Positions 7,911 to 16,841 of a stretch of DNA of 64,000 nucleotides are shown here, in pieces. The DNA is from JAHFUI01 sp039931615 (GTDB lineage Bacteria; Acidobacteriota; Vicinamibacteria; Vicinamibacterales; CAVVIG01): positions 24,112 to 88,111 of the forward strand of contig JBDTRR010000020.1 of NCBI GenBank assembly GCA_039931615.1, given 5' to 3'. The notes under the pieces are model-generated. The model saw only the letters and a list, made by a program, of their open reading frames with translations. It ran no database searches and was not told the origin of the DNA. Each line of letters starts with the position of its first letter. The stretch's first letter is position 1. Made by a program: the position numbers and the translations under genes.

Positions 7911-10355
7911 CGGCGGGGCGCTCGACGCGGTCCGCATCTGGAACGGCGCGCTGCGGACGATCCCGAAGACGAGCGATGAGAAACGATTGTCGCGGCCGGC
8001 GGCCTCGCGGACGATTCCGCGCACCACCGGCATGTCGTGATGCGTCAGCCCGCGGCCGAGGGCGTAGGTGAGCAGCTTCTCGGTCAACGTGCTGATGAAC
8101 AGTTCCGGACGCTTGAGGATCGCCTGGCGCAGCGTCACCACGTCGCGCACGGCCGTCCCATCGACCAGCGTACCCGACGCATCGATCGGGACACCGGCAT
8201 CCTCGGTCCGCCACGCGCCAACGGCGTCGAAGTTCTCGAGGGCGAACCCGACCGGATCCATCAGGCGGTGGCAGCCGGCGCAGGCGGGATTGGCGCGATG
8301 CGCCTCGAGGCGCTCGCGCACCGTCTGCGGCTTCGACGGGTTGATCGTTTCCTCGAGCGCCGGCACGTCCGGCGGCGGCGGCGGCGGCGGCGCACCGATC
8401 AGGTTGTCGAGAATCCACTTACCACGCACCACCGGCGAGGTGCGACCGGCATGCGAGGTCACCAGCAGGATGCTGCCCTTCCCGAGCAGTCCCCTTCTCG
8501 CGTCGTCGGTCACCGTGACGCGGCGGAACTGGCTGCCGTAGATCCGGGGCATTCCGTAGTGGCGGGCCAGCCGCTCGTTGACGAAGGTGTAATCCGCGGT
8601 CAGCAGATCGACGACGTTGCGGTCCTCGCGGATGATGCTCTCGAAGAACAGCTCGGTTTCGCGCTGGAACGCCTGCCGCAGGTTGTCGTCGAAATCAGGA
8701 TGCTCGCCCTGATCGGGCGCCGTGCTCTTCAGGTTGCGCAGGTAGAGCCACTGTCCGGCGAAGTTGGTCACCAGTGCCTGCGACTTCGGGTCGTCCAGCA
8801 TCCGCCGGACCTGCTGGTCCAGCACCGCGGCATCCTTCAATCGGCCCTGGCTCGCAACCGTCAGCAGTTCGTCGTCCGGGACACTGCTCCAGAGGAAGAA
8901 TGACAGCCGCGACGCCAGTTCGAGATCGCTGATGCGATAGACCGTGCCGGCGGGCAGGTTCGCGGGGTCGCGCTCGGCGCGGAAGACGAACTTCGCACTC
9001 GCCAGCATGCCGCGCAGCGCGAACTGGATGCCGGTCTCGAACGTCCCTTCCCGTCGACCCGATTCGTAGAGGGCCATCAGGCGGGAGAGATCATCGCCGG
9101 TCAGCGGCCGGCGATAGGCGCGGCGGGCGAGCGACGTGATGATCTGCTCCGCACAGGCCTTCTCGCTGGCGCCCAGGCCGCCGCGATCGGCGCCTGAGCC
9201 GTCCGGCCGGCAGGTGAAGATCGCGCGCCGGCTGGGGGTCTCGCCGGAACCGCTCGGCTTGAACGGTCCGGTGATCACCAGGCTCTCGATGTGCGGCAGG
9301 CCGGTGTGATCGGTCGGATCGACATTGCTGCGCAGGAACGGCTGGGTGCGGTAGCCACCCTGGGTCGGCGACTTCTGCAGGAATGTGGCGCCGAACTGGT
9401 GCGGACCCGCGGTCACCGGCACCTGGACCCGCAGGCGGGCCTCGATCTCGTTGAGGATCTGCGTCGCATGATCCGGCAGGATCCCGAAATCGGCGGGGCC
9501 GCCCATCGGCACCAGATGGACGCGGGCGCCGTCGACCATGATCTCGAGCTGCTGCGGGTATTCGAGGCCGCGCACCGATCCGAGATTGGTCTGGAGCATC
9601 CTGACCTGGATCTGATACTCGCCGTCGAGCGGCAGCGTCGGCTCCGCCAGCAGGCCGCCGCGGGTCCCGAGCGGCAGGCCGTCAACGTGATCGGATTGCG
9701 ACTGGTCCCCCCGCACGTGATAGGTGCGCATGGTCGGACCGATCGCCGGATCGCCGACGGCCAGCGCGCTGACCTGATCGGCCGCCGACAGATAGCGCTC
9801 CATCAGCGCCGGCGACACGCCCAGCACATCCGCGATGTTGTCGAAGCCGGAGGTGGAATCGTCGGGCGGCAGCAGCGCCGCGGCGTCGACGTCGACGGCC
9901 AGCACGTCGCGAATGGCGTTGGCGTACTCGGCGCGATTCAGGCGATGGAGGAGCGGTCCGCCTGGATTGGGACGCGCCGCCTCGGCGCGATCCAGCTCGG
10001 TCTGCAGCCAGGACGTCAGCGTGTCGTAGGTGGCCGAGTCGGGCCGCGGCCGCTCCGGCGGCGGCATCGTGCGGTTGCGCAGCTTCCGCACGATGCTCTC
10101 CCAGGCTGCCCCGTGCTCCTCGACGGCGGCCAGGTTCATCGTGTCGATGGCGAGACCTGCCGTCTTCACGCGCTGGTTATGGCAGGTGACGCAGTACCGG
10201 TTGAGCACCTGCTGAAGGTCCGCGGGAACCGCGGCCGCCGCTGGCGGCTGCTGAGCTCGGCCGGCCGCGAGCGGCGCGTGAGACGACGCGGCCGCGAGCC
10301 ACAACAGGCTCAACGCGATCGCGAACAGGTTCCGCTGGGCCAACTGCCGCGCCAT
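7881..10355 (-). CDS. DUF1592-type c-type cytochrome (cassette 1)
   Basis: Large exported protein of 824 aa. Signal peptide at about residues 1-33, then a haem motif CVTCH at about 55-59 (planctomycete-type cytochrome c), then the DUF1587, DUF1595, DUF1592, DUF1588 and DUF1585 modules in order. A second CXXCH (CAGCH) lies at about 692-696, just before the C-terminal module. Recognisable stretches are NRAEYANAIRDVLAVD, SRLSFFLWSSVPDDELL, LLTADYTFVNERLARHYG and LLTYALGRGL. GGAGG sits 3 bases before the ATG. The last ~10 residues (TSAPASAGP) come from a repeat and are not family sequence. Reaction unknown. Confidence 0.9.
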   Translation of the reverse strand: MARQLAQRNLFAIALSLLWLAAASSHAPLAAGRAQQPPAAAAVPADLQQVLNRYCVTCHNQRVKTAGLAIDTMNLAAVEEHGAAWESIVRKLRNRTMPPPERPRPDSATYDTLTSWLQTELDRAEAARPNPGGPLLHRLNRAEYANAIRDVLAVDVDAAALLPPDDSTSGFDNIADVLGVSPALMERYLSAADQVSALAVGDPAIGPTMRTYHVRGDQSQSDHVDGLPLGTRGGLLAEPTLPLDGEYQIQVRMLQTNLGSVRGLEYPQQLEIMVDGARVHLVPMGGPADFGILPDHATQILNEIEARLRVQVPVTAGPHQFGATFLQKSPTQGGYRTQPFLRSNVDPTDHTGLPHIESLVITGPFKPSGSGETPSRRAIFTCRPDGSGADRGGLGASEKACAEQIITSLARRAYRRPLTGDDLSRLMALYESGRREGTFETGIQFALRGMLASAKFVFRAERDPANLPAGTVYRISDLELASRLSFFLWSSVPDDELLTVASQGRLKDAAVLDQQVRRMLDDPKSQALVTNFAGQWLYLRNLKSTAPDQGEHPDFDDNLRQAFQRETELFFESIIREDRNVVDLLTADYTFVNERLARHYGMPRIYGSQFRRVTVTDDARRGLLGKGSILLVTSHAGRTSPVVRGKWILDNLIGAPPPPPPPDVPALEETINPSKPQTVRERLEAHRANPACAGCHRLMDPVGFALENFDAVGAWRTEDAGVPIDASGTLVDGTAVRDVVTLRQAILKRPELFISTLTEKLLTYALGRGLTHHDMPVVRGIVREAAGRDNRFSSLVFGIVRSAPFQMRTASSAPPTSAPASAGP

Positions 10356-10404
10356 GTACCTCCATCAACACGAGAACGGAACTCGATTGTATCGCGTTCG
10401 ATTG

Positions 10405-10464
10405 TACGTAGTGTCCGGCTTCAGCCGGACCGGGAGAGGTCCGCTCGAAGGCGGACACTACGTA
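10405..10464. repeat. complete Family A palindromic repeat
   Basis: The cleanest copy. Outer inverted ends TACGTAGTGTCCG and CGGACACTACGTA enclose two stem-loops, GTCCGGCTTCAGCCGGAC and GTCCGCTCGAAGGCGGAC. It lies about 50 bases upstream of the DUF1592 start and after the NTF2-like gene at 10508. Confidence 0.9.
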
Positions 10465-10507
10465 CCCGGACACTACGGACCAATGTGAAATGCGACGCCG
10501 CGCTCGC

Positions 10508-11131
10508 CTACTTGGCGGCTGCCCCGGCTGGCGGCCCGCCCCGCCGTGCCGGTGCTGGCAGGTTCTCGAAGTCCTTGACGGTCCCGGTCACCAGCGGCGG
10601 GAACACGTGCAGCCGCGACTTGAAGCGCCAACCGCCGGCCGCCTTCACGTAGACGTCCTGATAGCCGCCGACATGCCCGGTGTGCGTCGAATCCCCGGTA
10701 ATGCCGCCGATGCCGGGATAAACCAGGTAGGTCTTCCCGATGGCCCCTTCCGGTGTCGGCTCGATCACCAGGTTGAGGGCGACATGCGTCTGCAGCGGCT
10801 TCTCGGCGGTGGCACCCGCCACCTTCGCGCACCCGGTCTTCCCGCCGCCTGCGGCTTCAGCCAGCTGCTCACGCCCGACCGACTTGCGGGAACCGACACC
10901 CCAGTAGAAGATCCCGTCCGGCGTGAACAGATCGGCGTAGTCGTAGCCGTTGTTGGTGCAGTTGTCGATCGCCCACGAATATTTATTGACCAGCTGCTGG
11001 ATCTCGATGTAGTCGAGCGCCGTCAGCGTCATCGGCTTGCCCGCCTGCCCCTGGGCAGCGACGAGTGAGAACGCCCCGCTGCCGACGATCACCGCCGCCG
11101 CCAGAACCGTCCGTCTGATGTTGCTCGGCAT
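10508..11131 (-). CDS. secreted NTF2/SnoaL-like protein (cassette 1)
   Basis: Protein of 207 aa: signal peptide, then a single NTF2-like domain of the SnoaL_4 type. Family landmarks shared by all paralogues in this window are LTALDYIEIQQLV, a Tyr-x4-Asp (YSWAID), NGYDYADLFTPDG, NLVIEPTPEGAIGKTY and DVYVKAAGGWRFKSR. In the family member BaiE (bile-acid 7-alpha-dehydratase) the equivalent Tyr-x4-Asp and a His are catalytic; here the motif is H-x3-NLVIEP. Two starts are possible: ATG at 11131 has AGGAG at 8 bases, ATG at 11137 has it at 2. First gene of cassette 1. Substrate unknown. Confidence 0.8.
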   Translation of the reverse strand: MPSNIRRTVLAAAVIVGSGAFSLVAAQGQAGKPMTLTALDYIEIQQLVNKYSWAIDNCTNNGYDYADLFTPDGIFYWGVGSRKSVGREQLAEAAGGGKTGCAKVAGATAEKPLQTHVALNLVIEPTPEGAIGKTYLVYPGIGGITGDSTHTGHVGGYQDVYVKAAGGWRFKSRLHVFPPLVTGTVKDFENLPAPARRGGPPAGAAAK

Positions 11132-11187
11132 AGTCATCTCTCCTTGCGCACGCGATCGAAATGATTCGTTGTGGCGATTGGTTCTTG

Positions 11188-11247
11188 ACGTCGTGTCCGG
11201 CTTTAGCCGGACCGTCACTGGTCCGCCTGAAGGCGGACACCACGTAC
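11188..11247. repeat. complete Family A palindromic repeat
   Basis: Ends ACGTCGTGTCCGG and GGACACCACGTACG around stem-loops GTCCGGCTTTAGCCGGAC and GTCCGCCTGAAGGCGGAC. It lies just upstream of the NTF2-like gene at 10508. Confidence 0.85.
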
Positions 11248-11280
11248 GAATTGAAACGTGCTCTAGAACCCTTGAGAACC

Positions 11281-11364
11281 GGAAACTTGACTCAACAAGT
11301 CAAGTTTCCGGGCTCGCAAGTGACCTATAGCGGGCCGAGGCCCTGGCTGGGCCGGAGGCCCGCT
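11281..11364. terminator. two hairpins, candidate terminator
   Basis: First hairpin at 11281-11309: 12-base arms GGAAACTTGACT and AGTCAAGTTTCC with loop CAACA. Second at 11329-11364: arms AGCGGGCC and GGCCCGCT around a GC-rich loop. They lie directly after the stop of the TonB-receptor remnant on the minus strand. No long T-tract is present, so termination is tentative. Confidence 0.45.
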
Positions 11365-12117
11365 AGAACTCCAGCTGCACACTGACCTTGACGAGCCGTG
11401 CACTGACGATGCTCTGCGGCGTCTGCCAGCTGGCGAAATTGTTGTTCTGGGTCAGCGCCGCCGAGGTGTTCAGCATGTTGTAGAGATCGAGGTTCACCGT
11501 CGGGCGCGCCGGCCCGACGCGGATTGGCCGCGCGAACCGCAGATCGAGCTGGTTGGTGCGTTCGCCATAGATCGCACCGGGTGACACCAGATTGACGGTG
11601 ACGTTCGACGCGCCGCCCGACAGCGGCCGGCCGAGCGACGGCTGCACCTGCGCATTCAGGGCGACGTAACTGGCGAGAACCTGCGGGCCGGGGAAGCTCT
11701 GGAACGTGGCCGCAACGCGGACGCCGGCCTTCGGTACGGTATAGGTGCCGAGCAGTTTCACCTGCGTCAGGAACGCGGTGTCGACGTGGCAGTACAACGG
11801 GCTCGGGTTGTCGAGCCTGGCGACGATCTCGCAGTTGTCGGTGCTCGTCCGCCCGGTGCTGAACCCGCCCTGCAGGACGATGTCCCGCTGCAGCCTGACG
11901 TTAACGGTCGCGTCGACACCGTTCCAGTGTTCGGATTCACGTCGTAGGCGAGCTTGAGCGAGTTCGGTGCTGTGAGAGTCCTGCGTGAAGTTGTCGCCCT
12001 GAAACGACCGGTTCGCGCCGGTCACGAACAGGGATCCCCTGAACGTGTTGCTCCCGGTGCGCGGGATGCGATCGATGCGCAGGCCGCCGGACATCATCTC
12101 GGCCGACCCCTTCGCGT
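11363..12117 (-). pseudogene. TonB-dependent receptor remnant with internal deletion
   Basis: About 250 codons matching two separated parts of the full-length receptor at 34876-37854. The plug-end segment (SGGLRIDRIPRTGSNTFRG) corresponds to about residues 240-260 there. It runs almost directly into the C-terminal barrel (EHWNGVDATVN... to the terminal Phe), which corresponds to about residue 795 onward, so roughly 500 residues are missing. Near the join (about 11940-11985) another frame reads SLKLAYDVNP, the counterpart of MKRAYDINP in the intact gene, so a frameshift accompanies the deletion. The N-terminal third is absent; repeat-derived sequence takes its place from 12118. Not expected to be functional. 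Confidence 0.85.
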
Positions 12118-12205
12118 AAAGCTTCGGCGGACCGCCGTAGCCTTGGCGGAGGCTGGTCAGCCGGATTGATCCGTCGTCCGACCGAAGTCGGACGCCACCT
12201 ACGAT
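12118..12205. repeat. degenerate palindromic repeat cluster
   Basis: Contains GGCGGACCGCCGTAGCCTTG with GGCGGAGGCTGGTCAGCC, then a stem-loop CGTCCGACCGAAGTCGGACG and the end CCACCTACG. The same CAGCCTCCGCCAAGGC-type module recurs at 16860. It forms the right boundary of the TonB-receptor remnant. Confidence 0.6.
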
Positions 12206-12253
12206 TGACGTGTTCTGGCCAGACGCGCGACGTGGCACCGACCCGCGTCCCTT

Positions 12254-12880
12254 CTATCGGCCTGGAGGGGCAGGTGCTGGTGCGACGGGTGCGGCCGGGG
12301 CCGCGGGCGCTGCCGGGGCCGCCGCCCCCCTGCCGCCCCGGCCGCCGGTCTGCGCCGGCGGCTGAACGTCGACCCGCGACTGGATGAAGGTGCGCGACTT
12401 GAACTTCCAGCCGTCCGGCGTCCTCACGTACTCGTCGTCATACCGGCCGCCCAGGGCGATGCCACCCGGCTTGCCGCCCTCGCCGATGTCGATGATCACT
12501 GCGTATTCCTTACCGATCGCTCCGCCGGGCGCCGGCTCGATCACGTGGTTGGTGATGAAATGGCGCGTGTACTGCGCGCCGTGCGGCTGGGTGTTCGCCA
12601 GCGCCGCCAGGGCGTCGTGTCCCTCGGTCCTCGGCCGCCCGAAGACGGCGCCGGGCGCGAACAGCTTCGCGTACGACTCGCCGTTGTCGGTATTGCCGTC
12701 GAGCCCGTACGGATAGCTCGACACCAGCTGCTGGATGTCGATGTAATCCTGCGGCGTCAACGTCGCGGCTTTGGCCGCGGCGGGCGGGTTTTTCTGCTGG
12801 GCCTGCGCGGCCGCTGCCCAGACGGCGACGCTCGCACCGACCATCACGGCGGCAAAGCGCAGGGCTCTGAGATTCTTCAT
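12254..12880 (-). CDS. secreted NTF2/SnoaL-like protein
   Basis: Protein of 208 aa with a signal peptide ending near AAAQAQQ, then the NTF2-like domain: LTPQDYIDIQQLVSSYPYGLD, HFITNHVIEPAPGGAIGKEY, DIGEGGKPGGIALGGRYDDEYV, GWKFKSRTF. The C-terminal 40 residues are an Ala/Pro/Gly low-complexity tail. ATG at 12880 is preferred to the in-frame GTG at 12883 because AGGAG lies 5 bases upstream. It neighbours a second paralogue (12917) on the same strand, 36 bases away, suggesting tandem duplication. In this paralogue His is kept in the HFITNH motif and the Tyr-x4-Asp is YPYGLD. Confidence 0.8.
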   Translation of the reverse strand: MKNLRALRFAAVMVGASVAVWAAAAQAQQKNPPAAAKAATLTPQDYIDIQQLVSSYPYGLDGNTDNGESYAKLFAPGAVFGRPRTEGHDALAALANTQPHGAQYTRHFITNHVIEPAPGGAIGKEYAVIIDIGEGGKPGGIALGGRYDDEYVRTPDGWKFKSRTFIQSRVDVQPPAQTGGRGGRGAAAPAAPAAPAAPVAPAPAPPGR

Positions 12881-12916
12881 CACATCTCCTCGTCGTGAAA
12901 TCGGATCGCCGACGCG

Positions 12917-13519
12917 CTACTGCGCGGCCGGCGGCTGAGGCCAGAAGTCCACCTTCGACCGGTAGAAGGTCCGCGTCTTGAACCGCCAGCCCAACCCGGT
13001 CTTTTCGTAGACATCGTCGTAGTAGCCGCCATCGGTGACGCTGTGCGGCCGCTTCGCGAGGTCGAGCATGACGACGTAGGCCTTGCCGGTCGCGCCGCCG
13101 GCGGTCGGGGTGATGACGTGGTTCATGCCGAAATGATTCAGGAACAGCGGGCCGCGCTGGCCGCCGCGGGCGAGCAGCGCGAGATTGTCGCGGCCCTGCG
13201 TGGTCTTGCCGGTCGGGCCATCACTGGCGTCCCTGAAGATGCCATCCGGCGTGAACAGGTCGGCGTAGGCGTAGCCGAAGTTGTCGCCGCCATCGACCGC
13301 CCAGATGAATCGGCGCCCCAGCTGTTGAATCTCGATATAGTCCATCGTCGTCAGCGCCTGTGCCCTGCTCGAGGCGCGGGCCTGGGAGCCGCCTGCGGTG
13401 GGCTCGAGGCGGGCACCGTCGCGCCGGGATGCACTGGATCCCGCCGGCGTCTGCGCCAGCGCGAGTGCCAGCGTGCTCACGGTCATCGCCATCGTCAGAA
13501 CCAGTCTTGGCTTCACCAT
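12917..13519 (-). CDS. secreted NTF2/SnoaL-like protein
   Basis: Protein of 200 aa: signal peptide (cleavage near ALALAQ), an Arg/Ala/Ser-rich spacer, then the NTF2-like domain: LTTMDYIEIQQLGRRFIWAVD, NFGYAYADLFTPDGIF, HFGMNHVITPTAGGATGKAY, GGYYDDVYEKTGLGWRFKTRTF. The usual Tyr of the Tyr-x4-Asp pair is Phe here (FIWAVD), a possible loss of a catalytic residue. AAGGAG precedes the ATG closely. It is transcribed toward the paralogue at 12254, and the repeat-rich gap 13520-13741 lies upstream. Confidence 0.8.
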   Translation of the reverse strand: MVKPRLVLTMAMTVSTLALALAQTPAGSSASRRDGARLEPTAGGSQARASSRAQALTTMDYIEIQQLGRRFIWAVDGGDNFGYAYADLFTPDGIFRDASDGPTGKTTQGRDNLALLARGGQRGPLFLNHFGMNHVITPTAGGATGKAYVVMLDLAKRPHSVTDGGYYDDVYEKTGLGWRFKTRTFYRSKVDFWPQPPAAQ

Positions 13520-13587
13520 CTCTCCTTCAGGCCCCGTCTGCGGCGCGGCCAGCTGTTGCGGAAGGAGTTTACACCGCCACGCGATAC

Positions 13588-13647
13588 AAAAAGGGGTCGG
13601 GAGTCATTTTCGGGCGCCCGGCCGACGCGGAAAAAGGGGTCGGGAGT
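13588..13647 (+). repeat. Family D direct repeat pair
   Basis: Two 17-base direct copies of AAAAAGGGGTCGGGAGT, at 13588-13604 and 13631-13647, with a GC-rich palindrome CGGGCGCCCG between them. The unit resembles other short intergenic repeats of this group; there is no protein signal here. Confidence 0.7.
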
Positions 13648-13741
13648 GTTTTCTTTTGCCTCCTTCAGAGATGGGTTGGCAATCACTTTCTGCGACCGTG
13701 GTGAGTTTCTGCACTCCCGGTGTCAGCCGGACCCGGACGCA

Positions 13742-13770
13742 TTGTCGGGCCGCACATCACGCCATACAAT
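13742..13770 (+). promoter_or_regulatory. sigma-70-like promoter for the TPR gene
   Basis: TTGTCG at 13742-13747 and TACAAT at 13765-13770 with a 17-base spacer. It would start transcription about 10 bases before the ATG at 13788. Confidence 0.5.
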
Positions 13771-13787
13771 CGTCCGGACCACCTGCA

Positions 13788-15809
13788 ATGCCACGTCGAG
13801 ACCGCTCTTCCCGCCGGCGGTGTGCGGTATTGACGATGCTGATCGCCGGGACGATCGGCGGCCGCGCCACCGCGCAACCGGCGTCCGATCTGACCTTCAA
13901 CCAGATCTGGATGCCCGCGGCCCAGATTCACGAGATCAAGAATCAGTTCGTCGCCGCGGTCCGGCAGCTCACGGAGGCATTATCGGGTGCCTTCGGCGAT
14001 GAGGGCGGCCGCGTCTCAGCCAGCATCGACGCGATGGACCGGACGCGTGTCCAGTGGGACGACGCCATTCGCGCGTATGAGGCGATGCTGGCCAGGTCCG
14101 TCGAGACCGCCGAGGTCCACGTCGCGCTCGGCACCGTCTATCTGGATCGGGCGAGGGTCGACGACGCCCTGCGTGAGCTGGCGGCGGCCGGACGGCTCGA
14201 TCCGCGGCGGGCCGACGTCCACACCCTGGCCGCCCTGGCCTGCGGACTCGGCAACAGAGCCGTGGAGGCCGCGGCGTCCAGCCGGCAGGCCGCCACGCTC
14301 GATCCGGGCAACCCGATCGCGTTCTACGCGCTGGCCCAGAGCCTGATTGCGGCCGGCCTTCGCGACGAGGCCACGTCTGCCCTTCGCTCGTTTGCCGCAC
14401 TGCTGCAGAGCCGATTGACCGCGCCAGGTGGAAACCCGCCGGCCCCGGCTCCCTTCGAGCGCGTCAGCCTCCTTCGTCAGGTGTCCGGGGTCGCGCCGAT
14501 CTTTCCGCTCGATGCCTACCGAAGCGGCCTCAGACTGCTGACCGCCGGCAGCTACGACCAAGCCGCCGCCGAGCTGAGGCGCGCCGCCGCCGCCGATCCG
14601 CTCGTCAGGGATGCCGGGGCAATCGCCGACCCGGTCGTCGAAGCAGCTGACGCCCTCAGACGCGGGCGGCTCCCGCTCGCATTGCGCGGGTTGGAGGCCG
14701 CCATCGACAGCGCGCCGAGCCGCTCGGAGGCACACCGTGTGCTCGGCGTCGGGTACTGGGCCGACGGACAGCATGAGAAGAGCGCCGCTCAACTGCGCGC
14801 GGCGATCGGTCTCGCGCCGCGGGATGAACGATCGCGCATCGCGCTCGCGGACGTGCTGGTCGATGCCGGTCGGCCGGCCGATGCGGAACAGGCGCTGAAA
14901 GAAGCCCTGGCGTCGATCCCTGATTCAGGTGCCCTGCACTATCGCCTCGGCTCGCTCTACCAGACGCTCTCGCTGCTGCCACAGGCGGTGCGCGAGCTCG
15001 AGGCGGCGGCCGCGCTCGATCCGCTGGTCGGCCTGGATCGCCTGTACGAGACGATCGGCATCATCTACAGCAACCAGGCTGACTTCGACGCCGTCGTCGG
15101 CGCCTACACCAGACGGGTCGACGTCAACCCGAACAACGCCGACGGACATCGAAGGCTCGGCGAGATCTACTTCCTGCAGGGCCGCCACGACGAGGCGCTC
15201 GCGGAATTCTTCGCCGCGCTCCTGATCGATCCGGCCAGCGCGGACGCCCTCGCCGGCGCGGCTCAGGTGTATACGAGGACCGGCCGCCATGCCGAGGCCG
15301 TGCCGATGTCGAGGCGCGCGCTGACGCTCAACCCGTTACTCAAAGAGGCCCGCTACGCGCTGGCGACGTCATTGATCCGGCTCGGGCAAACGGATGAAGG
15401 CAGGCGCGAGCTCGAGACATTTCAGCGCCTGCAGGCGGAAGCCATGGCCCTGGCGCAGCGTCAGTCAGAAGTGAAGGCGATCAGGCTGGACGCCGCCCGC
15501 CGTCTCGGCGCCGGCGACCTCGCGGCCGCTGCCGCGCTGTATCGACAGGCGCTGGTTCTCGCACCGGACGATGCCGGCATGCACAGGGATCTCGCAGTCG
15601 CGCTGTTCAAAGCCGGCGAGCCCGAACCGGCGATCGCCGCGCTCGAGCAGGCGCTCCGTCTCGACGACAGCGCCGGAGACCATCGGCTGCTGGCGGACGC
15701 CTACCGGGCGGCCGGCCGCCTCGCCGACAGCGAGGCGCAGACGATCCTCGCCACCCGCGCGCTCGACCGCGCCAAGGAGGAACGGCTCCGTCGCATCGGC
15801 GGGCGATGA
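13788..15809 (+). CDS. exported TPR-repeat protein
   Basis: Protein of 673 aa. An Arg-rich N-terminus and hydrophobic core form a signal peptide ending near TAQPASD. The remainder is tetratricopeptide repeat, at least nine degenerate units, seen in repeated A-x3-Y/L-x2-AL-x2-DP-type spacing (for example ALGTVYLDRARVDDALREL, HRRLGEIYFLQGRHDEALAE). ATG at 13788 is chosen because upstream frame sequence is repeat DNA and the signal peptide starts here; a promoter lies just upstream. It is the only plus-strand gene between 4 and 23 kb. TPR proteins act as scaffolds; a periplasmic or outer-membrane assembly role is inferred. Confidence 0.85.
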   Translation: MPRRDRSSRRRCAVLTMLIAGTIGGRATAQPASDLTFNQIWMPAAQIHEIKNQFVAAVRQLTEALSGAFGDEGGRVSASIDAMDRTRVQWDDAIRAYEAMLARSVETAEVHVALGTVYLDRARVDDALRELAAAGRLDPRRADVHTLAALACGLGNRAVEAAASSRQAATLDPGNPIAFYALAQSLIAAGLRDEATSALRSFAALLQSRLTAPGGNPPAPAPFERVSLLRQVSGVAPIFPLDAYRSGLRLLTAGSYDQAAAELRRAAAADPLVRDAGAIADPVVEAADALRRGRLPLALRGLEAAIDSAPSRSEAHRVLGVGYWADGQHEKSAAQLRAAIGLAPRDERSRIALADVLVDAGRPADAEQALKEALASIPDSGALHYRLGSLYQTLSLLPQAVRELEAAAALDPLVGLDRLYETIGIIYSNQADFDAVVGAYTRRVDVNPNNADGHRRLGEIYFLQGRHDEALAEFFAALLIDPASADALAGAAQVYTRTGRHAEAVPMSRRALTLNPLLKEARYALATSLIRLGQTDEGRRELETFQRLQAEAMALAQRQSEVKAIRLDAARRLGAGDLAAAAALYRQALVLAPDDAGMHRDLAVALFKAGEPEPAIAALEQALRLDDSAGDHRLLADAYRAAGRLADSEAQTILATRALDRAKEERLRRIGGR

Positions 15810-15826
15810 GGCCGAGGTTTGCGCAC

Positions 15827-15926
15827 GGGACGGTCTAAAGACCGTCCCCTACGCCTATACGGAACGGTCGGAAGACGTCCCCTACACCCGATGAGGGGCC
15901 TGCACGCTCACCGCGTAGGGGACGAC
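15827..15926. repeat. Family C repeat cluster
   Basis: First unit is stem-loop GGGACGGTCTAAAGACCGTC with end CCCCTACG (to 15853). GACGTCCCCTACAC follows near 15874, and an inverted CGTAGGGGACGAC lies at 15914-15926, followed by TTTT. Sits 3' of the TPR gene and 3' of the convergent gene at 15979, so a shared terminator role is possible. Confidence 0.6.
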
Positions 15927-15978
15927 TTTTCAAGGCGTCCCGGCGATCGCTTCACGCTCGATCGTCCGCGGATAAAGA

Positions 15979-16770
15979 CTATGGTTTTGACGACCGGCTC
16001 TGACGGAGGTAATGCGGGCTGTACGGCACGCCGTAGGACGTGGTCACCTCCACGGCGGCTTTCTGGCGCGAGAACTCCTCCTGCGACTGCCTGAGCGCCG
16101 CCAGCTCCTCTTCGCTGCAATCGCGCAGCGCGACGGCTTCGCGCGGCACGAAAAAGACCTGTCCGATCGGCATCGTCCGCGACGCGGAGATCCCCTCGCC
16201 CGGCTGGAGCACGTAGCGGAACTCGGTTTCGTGGACGTACCAGTCGGTTTCGACGCGAACAATCAGCATCGCCGGAATCGGGCGCTCGATCATGTTGAAG
16301 ACCGGCGTGTAGACGGTGTCCCAACCGGGCGGCGTGTGGAAGTTGGTGGCACCGCGCAGCGAGATGGCGCCTGGCGGGGTGCCGAAATCCTCGGGCACGA
16401 TGAACTTCCGCATCATCAGCAGGGCATCGGCCTGCGACATCGGCACCTCCTTGCTCAGGAACTCGACTTCCTCCATCACCATGCCGATGCTGCCCACCGG
16501 CAGCGCCGCCCTGACCGTGAAGATCGGCGACCAGTCGCCCTTCGGCGTCCGGAAATAGTAGACGAACTGATACCGTCCCTCCCCGTAGAACCCGGCGTAG
16601 AACGATTCATACGGCTCGAGCGGCGGATAGACCAGGAACCCGACTTCACTCCCGGCCTCGAGGACCGGACAGTGCCGCGCGTGCTGCGGCAGCAGCGGCC
16701 GCTGGCTTTCGCGCCGCGGCTTCAGACCGACGCCGGGACGGGCGGAGTTGGGGAATAGACGGACTTCCAT
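15979..16770 (-). CDS. conserved hypothetical protein, cytoplasmic
   Basis: Protein of 263 aa without signal peptide or membrane segment. It is rich in aromatic residues and Pro, with a run PPLEPYESFYAGFYGEGRY and a C-terminal half GQVFFVPREAV...CSEEELAALRQSQEEF. The layout resembles DUF6065-type proteins, but this is a low-confidence resemblance. It stands alone, convergent with the TPR gene, with palindromic repeats on both sides. No catalytic motif is recognised. Confidence 0.6.
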   Translation of the reverse strand: MEVRLFPNSARPGVGLKPRRESQRPLLPQHARHCPVLEAGSEVGFLVYPPLEPYESFYAGFYGEGRYQFVYYFRTPKGDWSPIFTVRAALPVGSIGMVMEEVEFLSKEVPMSQADALLMMRKFIVPEDFGTPPGAISLRGATNFHTPPGWDTVYTPVFNMIERPIPAMLIVRVETDWYVHETEFRYVLQPGEGISASRTMPIGQVFFVPREAVALRDCSEEELAALRQSQEEFSRQKAAVEVTTSYGVPYSPHYLRQSRSSKP

Positions 16771-16790
16771 TGGGCGTTTCTCGGTGTTAG

Positions 16791-16833
16791 CCGGGTCTGC
16801 CTGACACGGCAGGCCTGAAGGCCTGTACTACGC
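16791..16833. repeat. partial Family B repeat
   Basis: Remainder of a B element: GGGTCTGCCTGACACGGCAG then GCCTGAAGGCCTGTACTACGCC. One stem-loop and one end are kept. It lies 3' of the CRTAC1 gene. Confidence 0.65.
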
Positions 16834-16841
16834 CTGATCTT

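Noticed and set aside
10381..11260. Palindromic repeats as a possible CRISPR array
   Set aside because: Units are irregularly spaced, bipartite and scattered over the window, without spacers or cas genes.
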